Below, in pieces: positions 5,846 through 6,830 of a stretch of DNA of 6,830 bases (its first letter is position 1; the number at the start of each line of letters is the position of its first letter). The notes under the pieces were generated by a model. It made no database searches, had not been told where the DNA came from, and was given only the letters and a program-made list of their open reading frames with translations. The stretch spans positions 1-6,830 of the forward strand of contig JAQCLA010000132.1 of NCBI GenBank assembly GCA_027592105.1, written 5' to 3'. The position numbers were made by a program, and so were the translations under genes. This stretch comes from Pseudomonadota bacterium. GTDB lineage: Bacteria; Pseudomonadota; Alphaproteobacteria; Rhodobacterales; Rhodobacteraceae.

Positions 5846-6830
5846 TCAGTAAAAGCTTTGCGGGTCGATATCGACCGCAAGGCGGAGTTTCGCGCTTTGC
5901 CGGATGGGCGCGATCCATTGCGCAATGGCGGATTGCAGCGCCGCGCCCTTGGGGGCCTTGACCAAAAGCCGCACCCGGTGGCGACCGCGTACCCGCGCGA
6001 TGGGCGCAGGTGCCGGGCCATAGACCATGGCACCCACTGCGCGCAGCGCGCCATCATTGCGCGCAAGCCGCGTGCCCAGATCAAAGGCAGCCGTGGCATC
6101 ATCACCCGAGATGATGACGCCTGCGAGCCGCCCATAAGGGGGCATGCCGGTTGCCTCCCGCTCGGCGGCCTCGGCGCGCCAAAACCCTTCCTCATCGCCT
6201 GACAGGATCGCGCGGATCACCGGGTGTTCGGGTTGGAAACTCTGCAAAAGCGCCAGCCCCGGCGCCTCGGCCCTGCCCGCGCGGCCCGAGACCTGCCGCA
6301 TCAGTTGAAAGGTCCGCTCGGCAGCGCGCAGGTCACTCCCCTGTAGCCCCAGATCGGCATCGATCACGCCGACCAGCGTCAGGCGCGGGAAATTATGACC
6401 CTTGGCCACAAGCTGGGTGCCGATAATGATATCGGTCTGGCCACCTGCGATTTCTTCGATCTGCGCCTTCAGCGCGCGGGCAGAGCCGAACAGATCGGAT
6501 GACAGGATCGCAAGCTTGGCATCCGGGAAAACCCGCGCGGCTTCCTCGGCGATGCGCTCCACCCCCGGCCCGATGGCGGCCATCTTGCCGGTCACACCAC
6601 AGGCCGGACAGGTCTCGGGAAGGGGTTTTGTCTCACCGCATTGGTGACAGACCAGCCGCTTCTGAAAACGATGCTCGACCATGCGCGCATCGCAGTGATC
6701 ACAACCCACCTGCACCCCGCAGGCCCGGCAAAGCGTTACCGGCGCATAGCCGCGGCGGTTGAGAAACAACAGCGCCTGCTCGCCGCGTTCCAGCCGCGCC
6801 CGCACCTCGGCCTGTAGGGTGGATGAAATC
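5846..6830 (-). CDS. priA: Primosomal protein N' (PriA helicase), C-terminal part; 5' end off window
   Basis: PriA is the 3'-to-5' DNA helicase that recognises stalled or repaired forks and reloads the replisome. About 327 residues are visible, roughly the last 45 percent of a usual ~730-residue protein; the frame is open to the right edge. Counting from the first full codon, eight cysteines form the zinc-binding insert in pairs at 34/37, 43/46, 61/64 and 74/77, the paired spacing I know from E. coli PriA. Helicase motif V is GTQLVAKGHNFP (about 137-148), followed by DADLGLQGSD. Motif VI is QLMRQVSGRAGR (about 175-186). The C-terminal domain follows and ends at the usual DxDPxSF-type tail (DIDPQSFY), so the 3' end is intact. 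The Walker A and DExH motifs would lie in the missing part. The first GTG in view (6803-6805) is an internal codon, not the true start. hisC follows after 67 bases. Confidence 0.96.
   Translation of the reverse strand, partial: ISSTLQAEVRARLERGEQALLFLNRRGYAPVTLCRACGVQVGCDHCDARMVEHRFQKRLVCHQCGETKPLPETCPACGVTGKMAAIGPGVERIAEEAARVFPDAKLAILSSDLFGSARALKAQIEEIAGGQTDIIIGTQLVAKGHNFPRLTLVGVIDADLGLQGSDLRAAERTFQLMRQVSGRAGRAEAPGLALLQSFQPEHPVIRAILSGDEEGFWRAEAAEREATGMPPYGRLAGVIISGDDATAAFDLGTRLARNDGALRAVGAMVYGPAPAPIARVRGRHRVRLLVKAPKGAALQSAIAQWIAPIRQSAKLRLAVDIDPQSFY

Noticed and set aside
5779..6195. N-terminal extension of hisC to a 500-residue protein
   Set aside because: This part overlaps priA in another frame, is Arg/Pro/Ser-rich without a domain, and the normal HisC N-terminus is at 5778.

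Overview
The window looks like ordinary chromosome from a GC-rich alphaproteobacterium, most likely a member of the Rhodobacteraceae (Rhodobacter/Roseobacter group). This rests on the GC-rich codon use, the style of the HisC, TyrA, extensin-family and DUF2125 proteins, and the absence of any mobile, phage or CRISPR signature. The organism is inferred from protein style only; no search was run.

Layout, left to right. (1) Positions 1-1146, minus strand: the first 382 codons of a MotA/TolQ/ExbB-family inner-membrane proton-channel protein with four predicted membrane helices and a long, probably coiled-coil tail; its 3' end lies off the left edge. It has its own plausible sigma70-type promoter at 1178-1206. 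(2) 1219-1755, minus: a ChaC-type glutathione-specific gamma-glutamylcyclotransferase. A strong inverted repeat (1191-1220) covers its stop codon and runs into the promoter of the next gene. (3) 1831-2832, plus: a membrane-anchored DUF2125 protein, the only plus-strand gene. (4) 2829-3764, minus: a secreted extensin-family (M15-peptidase-like) protein. It is convergent with DUF2125 and the two share the bases TTAA as opposing stop codons. (5) 3761-4696, minus: prephenate/arogenate dehydrogenase. (6) 4693-5778, minus: histidinol-phosphate aminotransferase. (7) 5846-6830, minus: the C-terminal part of the replication-restart helicase PriA, whose 5' end lies off the right edge.

The genes hisC, tyrA and the extensin-family gene form a tight run joined by 4-base start/stop overlaps (ATGA, then GTGA), so they are very probably co-transcribed and translationally coupled. 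HisC and TyrA fit together: HisC-type aminotransferases commonly also transaminate aromatic keto acids, so the pair can serve both histidine and tyrosine/phenylalanine synthesis. The extensin-family, DUF2125 and MotA/ExbB-like genes all encode envelope proteins of poorly known function.

I found no clear new system. The best leads are the ExbB/ZorA-like motor subunit with a coiled-coil tail, whose partner gene should lie just off the left edge; the inverted repeat overlapping a promoter; and the coupling of a cell-wall protein to an amino-acid operon. Coding sequence is nearly continuous: the only gaps are about 70 bases each (1147-1218, 1756-1830, 5779-5845), and all three are described below.
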